DNA of 64,000 nucleotides from Pseudomonas sp. LB-090624 (GTDB lineage Bacteria; Pseudomonadota; Gammaproteobacteria; Pseudomonadales; Pseudomonadaceae): the NCBI RefSeq assembly GCF_003205205.1, contig NZ_QJRL01000013.1:82739-146738 (forward strand), given 5' to 3'. The translations under genes were made by a program, and so were the position numbers. How positions within the stretch are numbered: the stretch's first letter is position 1; each line of letters starts with the position of its first letter. This document shows positions 18,594 to 30,950 of this stretch, piece after piece. The notes under the pieces are model-generated. The model did no database searches, was not told the origin of the DNA, and saw nothing but the letters and a program-made list of their open reading frames with translations.

Positions 18594-18637
18594 TGCGCAA
18601 GGGCGCACTTACTGGAAGCGAATGCGCCTTCTGCGCA
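18594..18637 (-). promoter_or_regulatory. Inverted repeat in the LPMO leader
   Basis: TGCGCAAGGGCGCA (18594-18607) and TGCGCCTTCTGCGCA (18623-18637) are inverted copies separated by 15 nt, 30-73 nt upstream of the LPMO start codon. In RNA they would form a stable stem just before the ribosome binding site. It could be a regulator site or an mRNA structure; the sequence does not decide. Confidence 0.45.
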
Positions 18638-18695
18638 AGGGGAGTCCGGACTTTAGAGAAAAGCAGTTTGCCTTAATGTAGGAATAAACCTGTCT

Positions 18696-18731
18696 AGCTC
18701 CCCGATTCGCAACCTTTGCGCTCGGGGAGCT
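18696..18731 (-). terminator. hemE intrinsic terminator
   Basis: The arms AGCTCCCCGA and TCGGGGAGCT enclose an inner CGCAA/TTGCG stem. The hairpin starts 6 bp after the hemE stop. The T tract on the minus strand is weak. It separates hemE from the LPMO-gsp block that follows on the same strand. Confidence 0.7.
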
Positions 18732-18736
18732 TGGAA

Positions 18737-19801
18737 TCAGCCGTGGTACTGCGCAGACAGCTCGTGAACGGCATTGATGAATACACCGGCATGCTCCGGG
18801 TCGACTTCCGGGGTAATGCCGTGGCCCAGGTTGAACACATGGCCGGTGCCGTGGCCGTAGCTGGCCAGGATGCGCGCCACTTCCTGGCGGATGGCTTGCG
18901 GCTTTGCGTAAAGCACAGTCGGGTCCATGTTGCCTTGCAAGGCTACTTTGTCACCCACGCGGCGGCGGGCATCGCCGATTTCGCAGGTCCAGTCCAGGCC
19001 CAGTGCGTCGGCACCTGCGTCGGCGATGCTTTCCAGCCACAAACCACCATTCTTGGTGAACAGGATCACCGGCACCTTGCGCCCTTCGTGCTCGCGGATC
19101 AGGCCGCTGACGATCTTGCGCATGTAAGCCAGGGAGAATTCCTGATAGGCAGCCGCAGACAGGTTGCCGCCCCAGGTATCGAAGATCTGCACAGCCTGGG
19201 CGCCGGCAAGGATCTGGCCGTTGAGGTAGCTGGTAACCGACTGGGCCAGTTTGTCCAGCAGCAGGTGCAAGGCTTGCGGGTTGTCGTAGGCCATGGCTTT
19301 GGTCTTGCGGAAGTCCTTCGACGAGCCGCCTTCGACCATATAGGTGGCCAAGGTCCACGGGCTGCCCGAGAAGCCGATCAGCGGCACGCGGCCGTTCAGT
19401 TCGCGGCGGATGGTGCTGACTGCATCCATGACATAGCCAAGGTCTTTCTGCGGATCGGGGATCGGCAACGCTTCGATGTCGGCAGGGGTGCTGATGACCT
19501 TCTTGAAACGCGGGCCTTCGCCGGTTTCGAAGTACAGGCCCAGGCCCATGGCATCGGGGATGGTGAGAATGTCCGAGAACAGGATCGCCGCGTCCAGCGG
19601 GTAACGGTCCAGCGGCTGCAGGGTAACTTCGCAGGCGAACTGAGGGTTCATGCACAGGCTCATGAAATCACCCGCCTTGGCCCGGCTGGCGCGGTACTCC
19701 GGCAGGTAGCGGCCGGCCTGGCGCATCATCCACACCGGGGTGACGTCTACGGGTTGCTTGAGCAGTGCACGCAGGAAACGATCGTTCTTCAGGGCAGTCA
19801 T
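18737..19801 (-). CDS. hemE: Uroporphyrinogen decarboxylase
   Basis: The 354-residue product is a full-length HemE, which removes four carboxyl groups from uroporphyrinogen III to give coproporphyrinogen III in heme synthesis. The N-terminal signature [19 protein letters not shown] is present with the catalytic Arg pair, followed by [14 protein letters not shown], the conserved Asp region, and [13 protein letters not shown]. The start ATG at 19801 gives [10 protein letters not shown], the usual N terminus. It follows gltD in the same direction, 194 bp away, with a REP pair and a GTATAC palindrome between them. Confidence 0.97.
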   Translation of the reverse strand: MTALKNDRFLRALLKQPVDVTPVWMMRQAGRYLPEYRASRAKAGDFMSLCMNPQFACEVTLQPLDRYPLDAAILFSDILTIPDAMGLGLYFETGEGPRFKKVISTPADIEALPIPDPQKDLGYVMDAVSTIRRELNGRVPLIGFSGSPWTLATYMVEGGSSKDFRKTKAMAYDNPQALHLLLDKLAQSVTSYLNGQILAGAQAVQIFDTWGGNLSAAAYQEFSLAYMRKIVSGLIREHEGRKVPVILFTKNGGLWLESIADAGADALGLDWTCEIGDARRRVGDKVALQGNMDPTVLYAKPQAIRQEVARILASYGHGTGHVFNLGHGITPEVDPEHAGVFINAVHELSAQYHG

Positions 19802-19903
19802 GTCGGCATCCGGAAAAATAGTGCGGGCATTTTCTCAGACGCCAGCGCAAAAGGCACGGCCGTGGCCATGCGTTTTGTCTATTGGGTGCCACAGATCAAA
19901 CGA

Positions 19904-19917
19904 TTTTGTATACAAAA
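19904..19917. promoter_or_regulatory. 14-bp palindrome TTTTGTATACAAAA, GntR/FCD-type operator candidate
   Basis: This perfect palindrome lies 103 bp upstream of the hemE start codon and 79 bp after the gltD stop. It matches the TTGTATACAA form recognised by several FCD-type GntR regulators in pseudomonads. No GntR gene is in the window. The site is AT-rich in a GC-rich surrounding, which argues against chance. Confidence 0.4.
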
Positions 19918-19920
19918 GCT

Positions 19921-19983
19921 TCGCGGGCGTGCCTGCCCCCACAGGTTCTGCGTTGAACCCTGTGGAAGCGGGCACGCCCGCGA
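19921..19983. repeat. REP doublet (inverted pair)
   Basis: Two 25-bp arms, 19921-19945 and 19959-19983, match in inverted orientation with three differences, around a 13-bp centre. Each arm has the core TCGCGGGCGTGCC...CCACAGG of P. putida-type REP sequences. It fills the space between gltD and hemE and may end gltD transcription. Confidence 0.8.
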
Positions 19984-19995
19984 GCAGGTCGAAGA

Positions 19996-21417
<1,422 letters not shown>

Positions 21418-21520
21418 TCAAAACCTCTTTACCGCAGTTGCCAGCCTCAGGCTGCAAGCTGCAAGACGATCACTTGAGCACGACAGGCCCCGCGCACGGG
21501 GCCGTCACTTGCAGCTGTTG

Positions 21521-24500
21521 TTACTGCGGGTTGGCACGTGTGCTGGACAGCAGTTGCTTCAGGTTGGCCGCCTTTGGCTTGACCAGCCAGAAGCGCCGCA
21601 CGTAGTCGTCCAGGTTCTCCGAGAGCTCACGCCCCCACTCGCTGCCGGTCTCTTCCACGTACTCGCCCAGGACCCGCGCCAGGTGGCTACGGTAGGCTTC
21701 CATCGCTTCACCACTGATACGCTGGATTTCCACCAGCTCGTGGTTCAGCTTGTCGACGAAGCTGTTGTCCATGTCGAGCACGTAGGCGAAGCCGCCAGTC
21801 ATGCCAGAACCGAAGTTGTAACCGGTCTTGCCCAGAACGCAGACAAAGCCGCCGGTCATGTATTCACAGCAGTGATCGCCAGTGCCCTCGACAACAGCGT
21901 GGGCGCCGGAGTTACGCACAGCGAAGCGCTCGCCCGCAGTACCCGCGGCAAACAGCTTGCCGCCAGTGGCACCGTACAGGCAGGTGTTGCCGACGATGGC
22001 GCTGTTCTGGGTTGCGAACGGGCTGCCGGCAGGCGGCACGATGGTGACCTTGCCACCAGTCATGCCCTTGCCGACGTAGTCATTGGCGTCGCCTTCCAGG
22101 TGCAGGTTCAGGCCACCAGCGTTCCACACGCCGAAGCTCTGGCCCGCAGTGCCCTTGAAGCGGAAGGTGATCGGCGCCGCGGCCATGCCCTGGTTGCCGT
22201 GCAGGCGGGCGATTTCGCCTGACACACGCGCACCGATGGAACGGTCGCAGTTGCAGATGTCCAGGCTGAACTCGCCACCGGCCTGGTCGCGAATGGCCGG
22301 CAGGGCCATGTCCACCATCTTCTCGGCCAGATGGCCTTCGTCGAACGGCGGGTTCTTGTCGACTTCGCAGAACTGCGGCTTGTCCGCCGGAATGTGCGAG
22401 CTGCCCAGCAGCGGCGACAGGTCCAGGTACTGCTGGCGCTCGGTGTCGCCTGGCAGCACGTCGAGCAGGTCGGTACGACCAATCAGCTCGCCGAGGCTGC
22501 GTACGCCCAGTTTGGCCAGCCACTCACGGGTTTCTTCGGCGACGAAGGTGAAGAAGTTGATCACCATGTCGACGGTGCCGATGTAGTGGTCCTTGCGCAG
22601 CTTGTCGTTCTGAGTGGCCACGCCAGTGGCGCAGTTGTTCAGGTGGCAGATGCGCAGGTACTTGCAGCCCAGGGCAATCATGGGTGCGGTGCCGAAGCCG
22701 AAGCTTTCGGCGCCGAGAATGGCTGCCTTGATCACGTCCAGGCCGGTTTTCAGGCCACCGTCGGTTTGTACCCGGACCTTGCCGCGCAGGTCATTGCCGC
22801 GCAGGGTCTGGTGGGTTTCGGCAAGACCCAGCTCCCACGGGGCGCCGGCATACTTGATCGAGGTCAGCGGCGATGCGCCGGTGCCACCGTCGTAGCCGGA
22901 GATGGTGATCAGGTCGGCATAGGCTTTGGCCACGCCAGCAGCAATGGTGCCGACGCCGGCCTCTGCCACCAGCTTGACCGATACCAGCGCTTGCGGGTTG
23001 ACCTGTTTGAGATCGTAGATCAGCTGGGCCAGGTCTTCGATCGAATAGATATCGTGGTGCGGCGGCGGCGAGATCAGAGTCACACCCGGTACCGCATAGC
23101 GCAGCTTGGCGATCAGGCCGTTGACCTTGCCACCTGGCAGCTGGCCGCCCTCTCCCGGCTTGGCGCCCTGGGCAACCTTGATCTGCAGCACTTCGGCGTT
23201 GACCAGGTATTCCGGCGTCACGCCAAAGCGGCCAGTGGCCACCTGCTTGATTTTCGAGCTGCGGATGGTGCCGTAGCGCGACGGGTCTTCCCCGCCCTCA
23301 CCGGAGTTGGAACGCGCGCCCAGGCGGTTCATGGCCTCGGCCAGCGCTTCATGGGCTTCCGGCGACAGTGCGCCCAGCGAGATACCGGCAGAGTCGAAGC
23401 GCTTGAGGATGGCCTCCAGCGGCTCGATCTGCTCCAGCGCCAGCGGCTGTTCGGCCACTTTCACCTTCAGCAGGTCGCGGATCATCGACACCGGGCGCTG
23501 GTCGACCAGCGTGGTGTATTCCTTGAACTTGGCGTAGTCGCCCTGCTGCACTGCAGCCTGCAGGGTGTTGACCACATCCGGGTTGTAGGCGTGGTATTCG
23601 CCACCGTGGACGAACTTCAGCAGGCCACCTTGCTGGATCGGCTTGCGCGCGCTCCAGGCTTCGGCTGCCAGCAGCTTCTGGTCGCTTTCCAAGTCTTCGA
23701 AGCGTGCACCCTTGATGCGGCTGGACACGCCTTTGAAGCTCAGGCCGACCACTTCTTCGGACAGGCCGATGGCTTCGAACAGCTGGGCACCCCGATACGA
23801 AGTGATGGTGGAGATACCCATCTTCGACAGGATCTTCAGCAGGCCCTTGGAAATGCCTTTGCGGTAATACTTGAAGACCTCGTCCAGATCGCCCAGCACT
23901 TCGCCGGTACGGATCAGGTCAGCCAGGACTTCATACGCCAGGTACGGATAGACGGCCGACGCACCGAAGCCCAGCAGCACGGCGAAGTGGTGCGGGTCAC
24001 GGGCAGTGGCGGTTTCCACCAGGATGTTGCTGTCGCAACGCAGGCCCTGCTCGGTCAGGCGGTGGTGCACTGCACCAACGGCCAGCGAAGCGTGCACCGG
24101 CAGCTTGCCCGGAGCGATGTAACGGTCGCTCAGCACCAGCTGGGTTTTGCCCGCGCGGACGGCCTCTTCAGCCTGGTCGGCGATGTTGCGGATGGCCGCT
24201 TCCAGGCCGACACCCTGCTCATAGTTGAGGTCGATCAGCTGGCGGTCGAAGCCTTCACGCTCCAGGTTCATCAGCGAACGCCATTTGGCGGGCGAGATGA
24301 CCGGCGAGCTGAGGATGACCCGCGAAGCGTGCTCCGGGGACTCCTGGAAGATGTTGCGCTCGGCACCCAGGCAGATTTCCAGCGACATCACGATCGCTTC
24401 GCGCAACGGGTCGATTGGCGGGTTGGTAACCTGGGCGAACTGCTGGCGGAAGAAGTCGTACGGCGAACGCACGCGCTGCGACAGCACGGCCATCGGCGTG

Positions 24501-25966
24501 TCGTCACCCATCGAACCAACGGCTTCCTGGCCCTGCTCACCCAGCGGGCGCAGCACCTGGTCACGCTCTTCGAAGGTGACCTGGAACATCTTCATGTATT
24601 GCTTGAGCTGGTCAGCGTCATAGCTGGCCACGCCTTGGTCATCGGTCAGCGTCGCCTGGATGCGGGTGGCGTGCTGACGCAGCCAGCGCTTGTACGGGTG
24701 GCGCGACTTCAGACGGTTGTCGATGGCATCGGTGTCGAGAATCTGGCCGGTTTCGGTGTCCACAGCAAGGATCTGACCCGGGCCGACACGGCCCTTGGCC
24801 AATACTTCCTCAGGCTGGTAACCCCATACACCGATTTCCGAGGCGATGGTGATGTAGCCATTGGTGGTGGTCACCCAACGCGCCGGGCGCAGGCCGTTGC
24901 GGTCGAGCAGGCACACCGCGTGGCGGCCTTCGGTCATGACGATACCGGCCGGGCCATCCCACGGCTCCATGTGCATGGAGTTGTATTCGTAGAAGGCACG
25001 CAGGTCGGCGTCCATGGTCTCGACGTTCTGCCAGGCTGGCGGGACCAGCATGCGCACGCCGCGGAACAGGTCGATACCACCCGTGACCATCAGCTCCAGC
25101 ATGTTGTCCATGCTCGACGAGTCGGAGCCGACGCGGTTGACCAGCGGGCCGAGCTCTTCCAGATCCGGGATCAGGTCGTTGGCGAACTTGGTGCGACGGG
25201 CCATGGCCCAGTTGCGGTTGCCGGTGATGGTGTTGATCTCGCCGTTGTGGGCGAGGAAGCGGAACGGCTGCGCCAGCGGCCATTTCGGCAGGGTGTTGGT
25301 GGAGAAGCGCTGGTGGAACACGCAGATCGCGGTTTGCAGGCGCTCGTCGCCCAGGTCTGGGTAAAACGCCGCGAGATCGCGCGGCATCATCAGGCCTTTG
25401 TAGATGATGGTCTTGTGCGAGAAGCTGCAGATATAGTGGTCGGCGTCGTGGGCGTTGGCTACCGACGAACGGCGACGGGCACTGAACAGCTTGATGGCGA
25501 ATTCCTGGTCGCTCAGGCCTTCACCGCCGATGAACACCTGCTCGATCTGCGGCAGGCGCTCCAAGGCCAGGCGGCCAAGCACGCTGGTGTCGATCGGGAC
25601 CTTGCGCCAGCCGACCAGCTTCAGGCCGGCAGCCAGGATTTCGCGGTCCATATTGGCGCGGGCAGCTTCGGCTTTGACCGGGTCTTGGTTGAAGAACACC
25701 ATGCCGACGGCGTACTGCTTGGGCAGCTCAACGGCGAAGTGCTCCTGAGCCACGGCACGCAGGAATTGATCGGGCTTCTGCATGAGCAGACCGCAACCGT
25801 CACCGGTCTTGCCGTCGGCGTTGATACCACCGCGGTGGGTCATGCAAGTCAGCGCCTGCATGGCGGTTTGCAGAAGGTGGTGGCTGGGCTCGCCCGTCAT
25901 ATGGGCGATCAGGCCAAAACCACAGTTGTCCTTGAATTCTTCGGGATGGTACAGACCTGTTTTCAT
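21521..25966 (-). CDS. gltB: Glutamate synthase (NADPH) large subunit
   Basis: The 1481-residue product is the alpha subunit of GOGAT. After a short propeptide ([14 protein letters not shown]) comes [12 protein letters not shown], where the Cys becomes the N-terminal nucleophile of the type II glutaminase domain (about 15-420). The central and FMN-binding synthase domains follow, with [12 protein letters not shown], the 3Fe-4S cysteines in [15 protein letters not shown] and the loop [17 protein letters not shown]-terminal beta-helix with repeated GG motifs ends the protein. The ATG at 25966 is preferred over a GTG two codons earlier, because GGTGAG lies 9 nt before the ATG. Confidence 0.97.
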   Translation of the reverse strand: MKTGLYHPEEFKDNCGFGLIAHMTGEPSHHLLQTAMQALTCMTHRGGINADGKTGDGCGLLMQKPDQFLRAVAQEHFAVELPKQYAVGMVFFNQDPVKAEAARANMDREILAAGLKLVGWRKVPIDTSVLGRLALERLPQIEQVFIGGEGLSDQEFAIKLFSARRRSSVANAHDADHYICSFSHKTIIYKGLMMPRDLAAFYPDLGDERLQTAICVFHQRFSTNTLPKWPLAQPFRFLAHNGEINTITGNRNWAMARRTKFANDLIPDLEELGPLVNRVGSDSSSMDNMLELMVTGGIDLFRGVRMLVPPAWQNVETMDADLRAFYEYNSMHMEPWDGPAGIVMTEGRHAVCLLDRNGLRPARWVTTTNGYITIASEIGVWGYQPEEVLAKGRVGPGQILAVDTETGQILDTDAIDNRLKSRHPYKRWLRQHATRIQATLTDDQGVASYDADQLKQYMKMFQVTFEERDQVLRPLGEQGQEAVGSMGDDTPMAVLSQRVRSPYDFFRQQFAQVTNPPIDPLREAIVMSLEICLGAERNIFQESPEHASRVILSSPVISPAKWRSLMNLEREGFDRQLIDLNYEQGVGLEAAIRNIADQAEEAVRAGKTQLVLSDRYIAPGKLPVHASLAVGAVHHRLTEQGLRCDSNILVETATARDPHHFAVLLGFGASAVYPYLAYEVLADLIRTGEVLGDLDEVFKYYRKGISKGLLKILSKMGISTITSYRGAQLFEAIGLSEEVVGLSFKGVSSRIKGARFEDLESDQKLLAAEAWSARKPIQQGGLLKFVHGGEYHAYNPDVVNTLQAAVQQGDYAKFKEYTTLVDQRPVSMIRDLLKVKVAEQPLALEQIEPLEAILKRFDSAGISLGALSPEAHEALAEAMNRLGARSNSGEGGEDPSRYGTIRSSKIKQVATGRFGVTPEYLVNAEVLQIKVAQGAKPGEGGQLPGGKVNGLIAKLRYAVPGVTLISPPPHHDIYSIEDLAQLIYDLKQVNPQALVSVKLVAEAGVGTIAAGVAKAYADLITISGYDGGTGASPLTSIKYAGAPWELGLAETHQTLRGNDLRGKVRVQTDGGLKTGLDVIKAAILGAESFGFGTAPMIALGCKYLRICHLNNCATGVATQNDKLRKDHYIGTVDMVINFFTFVAEETREWLAKLGVRSLGELIGRTDLLDVLPGDTERQQYLDLSPLLGSSHIPADKPQFCEVDKNPPFDEGHLAEKMVDMALPAIRDQAGGEFSLDICNCDRSIGARVSGEIARLHGNQGMAAAPITFRFKGTAGQSFGVWNAGGLNLHLEGDANDYVGKGMTGGKVTIVPPAGSPFATQNSAIVGNTCLYGATGGKLFAAGTAGERFAVRNSGAHAVVEGTGDHCCEYMTGGFVCVLGKTGYNFGSGMTGGFAYVLDMDNSFVDKLNHELVEIQRISGEAMEAYRSHLARVLGEYVEETGSEWGRELSENLDDYVRRFWLVKPKAANLKQLLSSTRANPQ

Positions 25967-26340
25967 AGACACATTCTCACCAGGTTCACCTCTCTACCGG
26001 AGGTAAATCTCTTTTTTAACAACCACTTACCATCCACGCCGATCAAATGCCAGCTTTTTTGCGGTGGCCATGGAAAACCATTGTTGCACAGCGACAGCGA
26101 TGCCCACAAATTTTCATGTCTCACCATTGAAAATTTATGTCGCAATTTTGAATGTTTTTACGCCATGCGCCGTGATAGCGGCTTGGCTTGAGTCTGAAGC
26201 GTTTCAGCCATGACTGCAACTCGGGGCTTGTGGCCGGCAGCCTGGGACAGAAAAGCCTGCCGCGCTCAGGCGCAGCAGGCTAGTCGAAATTCAGTAGTCG
26301 CTCAGCAACTGGGCGGCGGGGTGGTGCCGCCCGGCAGGTA
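25967..26340 (-). promoter_or_regulatory. gltB leader and damX 3' region
   Basis: This 374-bp gap separates damX from gltB, both on the minus strand. Near damX it holds two hairpins (26311-26332, arms GGGCGGC/GCCGCCC, and the terminator at 26252-26282). Nearer gltB, from about 26000 to 26160, it is clearly AT-rich for this genome, which fits the gltBD promoter, although I cannot place the boxes with confidence. No small gene or riboswitch pattern is evident. Confidence 0.5.
26252..26282 (-). terminator. Intrinsic terminator of the pil-aro-damX operon
   Basis: On the minus strand the arms AGCCTGC and GCAGGCT form a hairpin with inner GC pairs, directly followed by TTTTCTGT. It lies about 60 bp after the damX stop codon and closes the pilM-damX operon before gltB. 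Confidence 0.7.
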
Positions 26341-27954
26341 TCAGCGGGCCGAGGCCAGCTCTTGTTGGACGCTGGCGACGGTACGTGGCCAAGGTTTACC
26401 AGCCTGGACCTTCGCTGGCAAGTTCTTGATTGCCGCAACCGCTGCATCACGGTTGGCGAAGCTGCCGTAAGTCACTACGTACAGTGGCTTGCCCTGCAGG
26501 TTTTTCTTGAAGTAGCGATAGTCGCCACCCTGGGCCTTCACGTAGGCCTGGGCCGAAGCCTCGGAGCTTGTACCGAGGATTTGCACCACATAATTGCCCG
26601 GTTTTTGGCCGGCGTACCAGCCACCATTGGCACCCCCAGCGGCGGCTGGTTTTTCAGCAGGCTTGGCGGCCGGCTTGGCCACCGCGACCTGAGTGGGCGC
26701 GGGTGCAGGCTTGGCCGGTGCAACCGGCTTGGCAGGCTGGGTTGCAACAGGCTTCGACGCTGGCGCAACCGGCTGCACCGGCTGTGCCGGCGCACTCGCG
26801 ACTGGCTGGGCCGGTGCAGGTGCAGGGCCAGCCGGCACGCCTTGCGGTGGCGCGATGGTTGTCACGGTGGGTGGCGGGTTGCCAGGCTGCAGGTCGGTTT
26901 CACCGGCCGGGCTGCCTTCTTCACCTTCGCCCATGCTTGCTGCCTGGGCCAGCGGCTCGCGCATTACCGGCTGCGACTGGCCAACCAGGGGCAACGGCAT
27001 CGGCTGGGACGAGCCAGAGAACTCGATGTTGGCGCCCTGCTTGCCGTCGCCCAGCGGCAACTGGGCCTGGGCGGCCGGCGCATCGGCAGGGGCTTTCTCG
27101 CCTTTCTTGGGCATCAACACCGCGGCCGCAACGGCGACCACGACCACAGCGGACAGCGCGAGCACATGTTTTTTAGGCATCTTGAACCCCATGGTTGGTC
27201 GCTTGACCGTCGAGCGGCTGGCGATCATGGCTTCGATCAAAGTGTCACGGGCAACCTGGTTGATGTTGCCAGGCCAGCCGTCGGAGTTTTCATGGATATC
27301 GACGATCTGTTCACGGCTGAACACCTCGATGCCCCGGCCAGCCCCTTCCAGGCGCTGCTCCAGGTACTCGCGGGTCTCCTCTTCACTGTAGGGGGCAAGC
27401 TCGATGATGTGGAAGCGCTCTTCCTCGACATTGAGCTCGTCCAGCCCGGCAATCAGCGATGGTTCACCGAACAGGAACACGTGCGGGCGCCCTTCCGGTA
27501 CCCCCGCCGCCAATTCCAGCAACGCTTGGAGTGCCGACTCGTCGAGTTGTTCCGCATCGTCCACCAGCAAATACACTTCCTGACCGGTCAGCGCCAGCTG
27601 CACCACCTTGGACAGGATCGCCTGCACCTCAGGCTGGTCCACATCCAGCTCCTGAGCAACCTGGGCCAGCATGGCCGAGGCATCGCTGGCACTGCGGGCA
27701 GACACCACCACACTCTTTACAGCTTGCTTGTTGGTGCTGGCCACCAGGGCCTGGCGCAGCAGCGACTTGCCACTGCCCAACGGGCCGCTGACCACCAGCA
27801 TCAGCTGGCTGTAACGTGCCAGATGGTGCAGCTGGCCAAGCACGGGCTTGCGCTGGGCCGGGAAAAACTTGAAGCCGGGCACGCGGGGCGCGAACGGATC
27901 GTGGCTCAACTGGTAATGGTCGAGAAAGGCCTCATCGGCATGCAAACTGGTCAT
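26341..27954 (-). CDS. damX: DamX-like cell-division protein (AAA plus SPOR)
   Basis: The 537-residue product starts with an ExeA-like AAA ATPase domain (residues about 1-250) with Walker A VSGPLGSGKSLLRQALV and Walker B VYLLVDDAEQL. One membrane helix follows near 262-278 (VLALSAVVVVAVAAAVLM). A long Pro/Ala-rich periplasmic linker leads to a C-terminal SPOR domain (about 455-535, YVVQILGTSSEASAQAYV, YVVTYGSFANRDAA), which binds denuded septal peptidoglycan. E. coli DamX has the same position after aroB. The ATPase-like N terminus is longer than in the enteric protein. It is 15 bp downstream of aroB. Confidence 0.9.
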   Translation of the reverse strand: MTSLHADEAFLDHYQLSHDPFAPRVPGFKFFPAQRKPVLGQLHHLARYSQLMLVVSGPLGSGKSLLRQALVASTNKQAVKSVVVSARSASDASAMLAQVAQELDVDQPEVQAILSKVVQLALTGQEVYLLVDDAEQLDESALQALLELAAGVPEGRPHVFLFGEPSLIAGLDELNVEEERFHIIELAPYSEEETREYLEQRLEGAGRGIEVFSREQIVDIHENSDGWPGNINQVARDTLIEAMIASRSTVKRPTMGFKMPKKHVLALSAVVVVAVAAAVLMPKKGEKAPADAPAAQAQLPLGDGKQGANIEFSGSSQPMPLPLVGQSQPVMREPLAQAASMGEGEEGSPAGETDLQPGNPPPTVTTIAPPQGVPAGPAPAPAQPVASAPAQPVQPVAPASKPVATQPAKPVAPAKPAPAPTQVAVAKPAAKPAEKPAAAGGANGGWYAGQKPGNYVVQILGTSSEASAQAYVKAQGGDYRYFKKNLQGKPLYVVTYGSFANRDAAVAAIKNLPAKVQAGKPWPRTVASVQQELASAR

Positions 27955-27969
27955 TGCGCTGTCACAACC

Positions 27970-29067
27970 TCAAAGCTGGGCCACGATCGCGCGGTAATCC
28001 GCCGACAGCGTGGCCTGTAGAATCTCTTTCGGATAGTCGTCGGTCACAACGGCCTCGCCCATCTGGCGCAGCAGCACCAGACGCAGACGACCGTCGAGCA
28101 CCTTCTTGTCGACCGCCATGTGCTCCATGAAATGCGCCGGGGTCATTTCCTGTGGTGGCACCACCGGCAAACCTGCATCCTGCAACAGGCGGATACCGCG
28201 ATCGCGCTCGGCCTGGTCGATCCAGCCAAGGCGCATGGACATCTCCAGTGCCATCACCGTGCCCGCGGCCACGGCTTCGCCGTGCAACCACACGCCATAC
28301 CCCATGTGGGTCTCGATGGCATGCCCGAAGGTATGCCCCAGGTTCAGCGTGGCCCGCACACCAGACTCGCGCTCATCAGCACCCACCACTGCGGCCTTGG
28401 CTGCACAGGAGCGGCGGATGGCCTCGGTCAGGGCCGCCGAATCGAGGGCGCGCAGGGCCTGCATATTATCTTCAAGCCAAGCGAGGAACGGCTTGTCGCA
28501 GATCAGGCCGTACTTGATCACTTCGGCCAGGCCTGCCGACAGCTCGCGCGCGGGCAGGGTCTGCAGACTGGTGGTGTCGATCAGCACCGCGTTGGGCTGG
28601 TAGAAGGCGCCGACCATATTCTTGCCGAGCGGGTGATTGATGCCGGTCTTGCCACCGACCGAGGAGTCGACCTGGGACAACAGGGTGGTCGGTACCTGGA
28701 TAAAGTCGACGCCGCGCTGGTAGCAGGCGGCGGCGAAGCCAGCCATGTCACCGATCACGCCGCCACCCAAGGCGACTACCGTGGTACGGCGGTCATGCCG
28801 CGCCGTCAGCAGGCCGTCGAAGATCAGCTGCAGGGTTTCCCAGTTCTTGTAGGCTTCGCCATCGGGCAACACCACCGGCAGCACCGCGTAGGCACCCAGG
28901 GTCTTGGTCAGGCGTTCGAGATACAGGGGCGCGACGGTCTCGTTGGAAACAATGGCAACCTGCCGCCCGGCAATGTGCGGCGCCAGCAGTTCGGCCTGAT
29001 CCAGCAGGCCTTCGCCAATGTATATCGGGTAGCTACGCTCGCCCAGGTCGACCTTCAGTGTCTGCAT
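27970..29067 (-). CDS. aroB: 3-dehydroquinate synthase
   Basis: The 365-residue enzyme converts DAHP to 3-dehydroquinate in the shikimate pathway. NAD- and metal-binding motifs are present: [38 protein letters not shown] and the metal His residues in [12 protein letters not shown] and [11 protein letters not shown] chose the ATG at 29067 ([18 protein letters not shown]), which is the family N terminus. It lies 97 bp after aroK in the same operon. Confidence 0.97.
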   Translation of the reverse strand: MQTLKVDLGERSYPIYIGEGLLDQAELLAPHIAGRQVAIVSNETVAPLYLERLTKTLGAYAVLPVVLPDGEAYKNWETLQLIFDGLLTARHDRRTTVVALGGGVIGDMAGFAAACYQRGVDFIQVPTTLLSQVDSSVGGKTGINHPLGKNMVGAFYQPNAVLIDTTSLQTLPARELSAGLAEVIKYGLICDKPFLAWLEDNMQALRALDSAALTEAIRRSCAAKAAVVGADERESGVRATLNLGHTFGHAIETHMGYGVWLHGEAVAAGTVMALEMSMRLGWIDQAERDRGIRLLQDAGLPVVPPQEMTPAHFMEHMAVDKKVLDGRLRLVLLRQMGEAVVTDDYPKEILQATLSADYRAIVAQL

Positions 29068-29164
29068 GTATCCCCACAATGTGCTTGGGCGCGGCGCCGT
29101 TCGGGCAACCTGCGCGATAACGTAGAGCCTCGACTCGGCGCTGGTCGCCGAGGATAGTCCCGGG

Positions 29165-29683
29165 TTAACGGGGCGGCAACTGCTGCAAGCGCTCGAGAAT
29201 ATCGATCACCACCATGCGTGGTGGCCGCTCGTCGGTTTCTACCACCACGTCGGCGATCTCCCGGTAGAGCGGGTCGCGGGTTTCCAGCAAGGTCCGCAAG
29301 GTGGCCTCGGGATTGGCGGTGCGCAGCAACGGCCGGTTGCGGTCGCGCGCGGTGCGGCCAACCTGCTGCTCTACCGAAGCATGCAAGTAGATGACCCGGC
29401 CACCCTGGTGCAGCGCCTGGCGGTTGGCTTCACGCATGACTGCACCGCCGCCCGTCGCCAGGACCACGCCGTCGAGGGCGCACAGCTCAGCGATCATCGC
29501 CTGCTCGCGATCACGGAAACCCGGCTCGCCTTCCTTGTCGAAAATCCACGGGATGTTGGCGCCGCATCGCAGTTCGATTTCCTTGTCGGAATCCTTGAAC
29601 AGCAGGCGCAGCTCTTTGGCCAATAGGCGTCCAATGGTGCTTTTACCAGCGCCCATGGGTCCCACAAGTATCAAATTTCGCAC
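29165..29683 (-). CDS. aroK: Shikimate kinase
   Basis: The 172-residue enzyme phosphorylates shikimate at the 3-hydroxyl. It has Walker [16 protein letters not shown], the shikimate-binding [20 protein letters not shown], the GGGAVMR loop, and the lid Arg in RDRNRPLL. It starts 4 bp after the secretin gene stop, so the pil genes and aroKB-damX form one operon, as with hofMNOPQ-aroKB in E. coli. Confidence 0.96.
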   Translation of the reverse strand: MRNLILVGPMGAGKSTIGRLLAKELRLLFKDSDKEIELRCGANIPWIFDKEGEPGFRDREQAMIAELCALDGVVLATGGGAVMREANRQALHQGGRVIYLHASVEQQVGRTARDRNRPLLRTANPEATLRTLLETRDPLYREIADVVVETDERPPRMVVIDILERLQQLPPR

Positions 29684-29687
29684 AGAA

Positions 29688-30950
29688 TCAACGACTCACA
29701 GCAATCGCCTGGTCACTCATGATACGCGGAGTCAGGAAGACCAGCAGCTCGGATTTTTTCTCTTGTAATGCATCGCGTCGAAACAGCCGCCCAACATACG
29801 GCAGATCGCCCAAAAATGGCACCTTGTCGACCACATTGTTTTGCGCAGTCGAGTAGACGCCACCGATCACGATCGTTTCACCGTCTGCCACACGAACCTT
29901 GGCATTTACCTCGTTCTTGCGGATCGGCGGCACGTTGTTCAAGGCATTGACGTAATCCGGCTCGTCCTTGGTCACCCTCACCGTCATGATCACCTTATTG
30001 TCCGGGGTAATCTGCGGGGTCACCTCCAGCGACAGCGAGGCCTCGCGAAAAGACACCGAGGTGGCGCCACTCTGGCTGGTTTCCTGGTACGGCACCTCGG
30101 TACCCTTGAGGATCCGCGCGGTCTCCTTGTCGGCCGTGACCACCTTGGGCTGCGAAATGATCTCGCCATTGCCGCTCTTTTCCATGGCGCTGAGTTCCAG
30201 GTCAAGCAACACGTCTCCACGCAGCAGCCCAAGCCCGACACTGCTGGCGGCACGCTCCACCCCGAGGTCGACGAACAGCTCTTTGCCGGGGCGCAACCTG
30301 TCACCGTAGAGCGGCCCACCCCAGCGCACCCCCAGGCTTTTCTCGTAATCGACATTGGCCTCGACGATACGCGCCTCGATCGCCACCTGGCGGACTGGGA
30401 CGTCCAGCTGCACCACCAGCTGCCGCAGCTCGGCAAGACGGTCAGCTGGCAGGTGCGCCACCAGGGTATTGGTACGCTCATCGGCGCTCAGGCTACCCGT
30501 GTGCATGCCGTCGCCCGCCAGGCTCGCCAGCAGCAGCTCTACCAGCTCGGCCGCCTTGGCGTGGTGAATGGGCAACAGCTGTCGATGCAAAGGCTGCAGG
30601 TGTGCTTCCAATGCTTGTTCCACACGGCTGTCGGCTGACTGCGCGGCAAAATCAGCTGCCGGCGCCACCAGCAGCACGTTGCCCTCCTGGCGCCGGGCCA
30701 GGCCCTTGCTGCGCAACACCAGATCAAGGGCCTGCTCCCACGGCACATCCTGCAAACGCAAGGTGACATTACCTTGCACCGCGTCGCTGGCAACCAGATT
30801 GATGCCGGCGTAATCCGCCAGTACCTGCAACACAGCGCGCACCTCAACATCCTGGAAGTTCAGCGAAAGGGGTTCACCCTGGTGGGGAGTCGCCGACGCC
30901 AACGGTATCCACAGCAGGGCTGCCGGCAGGTATTTCATCCACTTCTTCAT
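29688..30950 (-). CDS. pilQ: Short PilQ/HofQ-type secretin
   Basis: The 420-residue product has a signal peptide ([20 protein letters not shown]), an STN-like N0 domain ([24 protein letters not shown]), one secretin N-domain and the C-terminal secretin barrel ([50 protein letters not shown]). It lacks the AMIN domains of pilus PilQ, which is about 700 residues in P. aeruginosa, and in size resembles HofQ and competence secretins. It would form the outer-membrane pore for a pilus or for DNA uptake. The start ATG at 30950 lies 76 bp inside the upstream gene. Known orthologues are annotated pilQ. Confidence 0.9.
   Translation of the reverse strand: MKKWMKYLPAALLWIPLASATPHQGEPLSLNFQDVEVRAVLQVLADYAGINLVASDAVQGNVTLRLQDVPWEQALDLVLRSKGLARRQEGNVLLVAPAADFAAQSADSRVEQALEAHLQPLHRQLLPIHHAKAAELVELLLASLAGDGMHTGSLSADERTNTLVAHLPADRLAELRQLVVQLDVPVRQVAIEARIVEANVDYEKSLGVRWGGPLYGDRLRPGKELFVDLGVERAASSVGLGLLRGDVLLDLELSAMEKSGNGEIISQPKVVTADKETARILKGTEVPYQETSQSGATSVSFREASLSLEVTPQITPDNKVIMTVRVTKDEPDYVNALNNVPPIRKNEVNAKVRVADGETIVIGGVYSTAQNNVVDKVPFLGDLPYVGRLFRRDALQEKKSELLVFLTPRIMSDQAIAVSR

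Noticed and set aside
25963..26145. A 60-codon minus-strand frame in the gltB leader
   Set aside because: It overlaps the gltB start in another frame, has no ribosome binding site and lies in the AT-rich promoter region.
22331..26191. A 1286-codon plus-strand frame opposite gltB
   Set aside because: It is the antisense of a clear gltB gene. Long antisense frames are expected in GC-rich DNA because of codon bias.
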